A stretch of 64,000 bases of DNA, from contig RSEH01000057.1 in the NCBI GenBank assembly GCA_006503475.1, forward strand, positions 117,970 to 181,969. Direction: 5' to 3'. A program made the position numbers and the translations under genes. Origin of the DNA: Stentor roeselii (lineage: Eukaryota; Ciliophora; Heterotrichea; Heterotrichida; Stentoridae). The notes under the pieces were generated by a model. That model was not told the origin of the DNA, did no database searches, and worked only from the letters and a program-made list of their open reading frames with translations. This document shows, piece by piece, positions 62,418-64,000 of this stretch (its first letter is position 1; each line of letters begins with the position of its first letter).

Positions 62418-62869
62418 ATCGCCTTAAATAGCCTTTAGAATTTTTTAGAACTGGTTTTTGAATGGATATCGTTTTGTAATCGATTCTCTGTAGGTTTAGG
62501 GCTTGGAGCTTAAGTTAAAGGTGAGAAAATTTATTTCTTTGATGTTGCCTGGGGTTTAAGTGTGATTGGATTTGAAGAGATTATAAGAGATTAAAGGAAA
62601 TAGTTTATGTATGTAAGCAGCTGAAAGATTATTGAATGTAGTTCAGAGACTTTAGGATAAGCTTATTTATAAAATTATCGATTAGTTTAGATGAAAGCGT
62701 TAGGCTAAATGTTTAGCTTAAGTCAAGATTTCGCAATTTTTGTATACCTGGGTGTAAATTACCTTATCTTTCGTTTGCATGCATTCTCTAGTAATTATTC
62801 ATTTAATTATTATAAAGGGTTCCTTGAAATATTTTTTTCCTACCTGCTTATTTTTTTACTATTTTACTT
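62418..62869. other. Intergenic region
   Basis: About 450 bp. It contains the promoter side of the NLR-like gene. A plus-strand 69-codon ORF at 62709-62918 is hydrophobic and overlaps the pseudogene in another frame; not believed. Confidence 0.5.
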
Positions 62870-63273
62870 AGATGGGATGGAGTCGCTTTGGTTGATTGGA
62901 ACCATTTCTTTGAATTGAACTGGCTTGACCTTTACAGCAAAGTCGTTTATCGCAAGGCTGAATTTTAAAGAACTGATACAATGTTGATGGACTTGCAGAA
63001 GTTCATCAATGAAACCAAGGGAAAAAATTTGCTTTCAATTCAAAAAAGATGATTATAAAGAATCATAAAAAAACTGGAAAAGAGGAAGACTTTTTTTGCA
63101 GTGAGTTAGTCGCTTTTGCATTAAAAGCGATGGGCTTGCTGCACTTTGAACTTGACCCTTCGAAGATTTGGCCTGTTAATTTTGAAAAGGATGATTTGCC
63201 CTTGATCAACGCCAAAATGTGTCCTTTAGTTGAAATTGATTTTGATTTGGTCTCAATGGAAGGTGATCGTTGA
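62870..63273 (+). pseudogene. Broken permuted-papain (NlpC/YiiX-like) amidase fragment
   Basis: Two frames together read as the C-terminal half of a cysteine amidase common in ciliates. Frame 1 has RWDGVALVDWNHFFELNWLD and LYSKVVYRKAEF, then a TAA at 62966, then LQKFINETKGKN. A frameshift near 63045 leads to EEDFFCSELVAFALKAMGLL and IWPVNF. The FCSEL block with its catalytic-type Cys is a family mark. One stop and one frameshift, plus no clear N-terminal half, mark a pseudogene. Confidence 0.6.
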
Positions 63274-63798
63274 TATTTAATAATCATTTCTGCTTATGAC
63301 AATATAGCTTCCTTGCAAATCGAAGGCAACAATTTCAACACTCACATCAAACTGTTGAATGTGAGTATTTTTTTATTATCACAAAATCACAAATATACAT
63401 AGTAAACCTTCCTCTGCTGCAGTATATAAGGTGAGTTTCGCCTCCGAATAATATTGAAATAACTTCTGAAGTATTAATTTGAAATAAAGTTTATATTTAC
63501 TTTGAAATTTGTAATTTATTATCTGTGCTGCTGGAAAAATAGTTTTCCTTGAATTGAACTGCTTATAAGTCAATTTTTCCTTGTGTTCATTCAAGATATA
63601 TGAAGGATTAGTGATTCATTAATAATATTGATATTTCAGTTTTCATAAGCTACTATTATTAAAATGGTATTCTTCAGAAATTTCGATGAGTTAATTTTTA
63701 AGTCTTTTATAGAATCTAAATTGTTAATTACATATTCTTACAAATTGTATATTTTAAGACCAAATAACTTAAAAGTTACCAAAAACTTTTCCTGCTCA
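63274..63798. other. AT-rich region
   Basis: 525 bp. A short inverted repeat (ACTCACAT and ATGTGAGT, 63340-63366) is followed by T residues. A 71-codon minus-strand ORF at 63379-63594 is unremarkable. No gene is supported. Confidence 0.45.
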
Positions 63799-64000
63799 TC
63801 ATAATAATCGAGGTTTATGACTTCGTCTATTATTTAAGCTATTTTTTTTTCATGAATTTCTGCAGACAGATTCCAAATTTCATCTGAGGAATAAATCAGA
63901 ATTTTTACGAAATTTCCTGTTGCCAGATTCCAAATTTCATCTGAGGAATAAATCAGAATTTTTACGAAATTTCCTGTTGCCAGATTCCAAATTTCATCTG
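63799..64000 (-). CDS. Partial WD-like repeat protein, entering from right edge
   Basis: Minus-strand frame open from the right edge to a TGA at 63799-63801 (about 66 codons). It encodes two copies plus part of a third of the 19-aa unit DEIWNLATGNFVKILIYSS. The IWNLATGxFVK core matches the end of a WD40 blade, but 19 aa is half a blade, so the unit may be a collapsed propeller or part of a pseudogene. The plus strand is also open across the repeat, so the strand is not certain. Confidence 0.4.
63868..64000. repeat. 57-bp direct tandem repeat, 2.3 copies, continues off the edge
   Basis: Copies start at 63868, 63925 and 63982. The two full copies are identical in all 57 bases; the third is cut after 19 bases by the window edge. 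The unit length is a multiple of three. Confidence 0.95.

Noticed and set aside
63340-63366. 8-bp hairpin followed by T residues, like a bacterial terminator
   Set aside because: The genome is eukaryotic and the stem is short; such hairpins occur by chance in AT-rich DNA.
1-64000. CRISPR arrays, insertion sequences with intact transposase, rRNA genes
   Set aside because: None found: no spaced identical repeats of that kind, no DDE or HUH enzyme, and no rRNA-like conserved blocks.

Overview
The window looks like macronuclear DNA of a heterotrich ciliate, most likely Stentor or a close relative. Nine introns, every one exactly 15 nt long (GT...AG), can be placed by reading frame. Main genes use the standard code and end in TAA, TAG or TGA. 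Genes are packed with tiny gaps, and the protein families (IQ, Kelch, EF-hand, RBR, GPCR-kinase fusion, axonemal proteins) are typical of a ciliate. The genus is inferred from the 15-nt introns plus standard code; no marker gene is present to prove it.

Layout, left to right. 1-6.4 kb: the left edge cuts a cap-binding protein NCBP1 (-). Next are a seven-TM receptor fused to a phosphatidylinositol phosphate kinase (+), a leucine-rich-repeat protein (-) and the AP-1 mu adaptin (-). 6.4-10.5 kb: an AT-rich stretch without standard-code genes. 10.5-19.7 kb: a large axonemal-dynein-light-chain-domain protein, a double helix-turn-helix protein, a Kelch protein, an ARM-like protein and a small basic protein resembling Fyv7/CCDC59, all on the minus strand. 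19.9-25.7 kb: a very tight plus-strand run of a CDK, a two-TM protein, NAA25 (NatB auxiliary subunit) and a coiled-coil protein. 25.9-40.1 kb: a retinoblastoma-family protein divergent from a TPR/IQ protein, a GT4-like glycosyltransferase, an unknown MGCS-start protein, a PH-pseudokinase, PIG-O, MOB4 and a small unknown gene. 40.4-47.8 kb: four tandem paralogues of a double-RBR ubiquitin ligase, each with one 15-nt intron at the same place near the 3' end. 47.8-55 kb: a QRICH2-like coiled-coil protein, unknown genes, TAF12, an EF-hand protein and a heptad-repeat protein. 55-58.4 kb: a second AT-rich desert. 58.4-62.4 kb: a 1324-aa NLR-like (NB-ARC plus TPR) protein with about eleven near-identical 42-aa repeats. 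The right end holds a broken amidase-like pseudogene and a 57-bp tandem repeat.

The genes do not form one pathway. Several are cell-cycle or signalling parts (CDK, RB, MOB4, GPCR-PIPK, PH-pseudokinase) and several are general housekeeping (NCBP1, AP-1 mu, NAA25, TAF12, PIG-O). The most unusual features are the GPCR-PIPK fusion, the RBR array, the NLR-like protein, and the AT-rich deserts. The deserts contain several stretches with codon-position bias that read as protein only if in-frame TAA/TAG (and sometimes TGA) are taken as sense codons or as decay.
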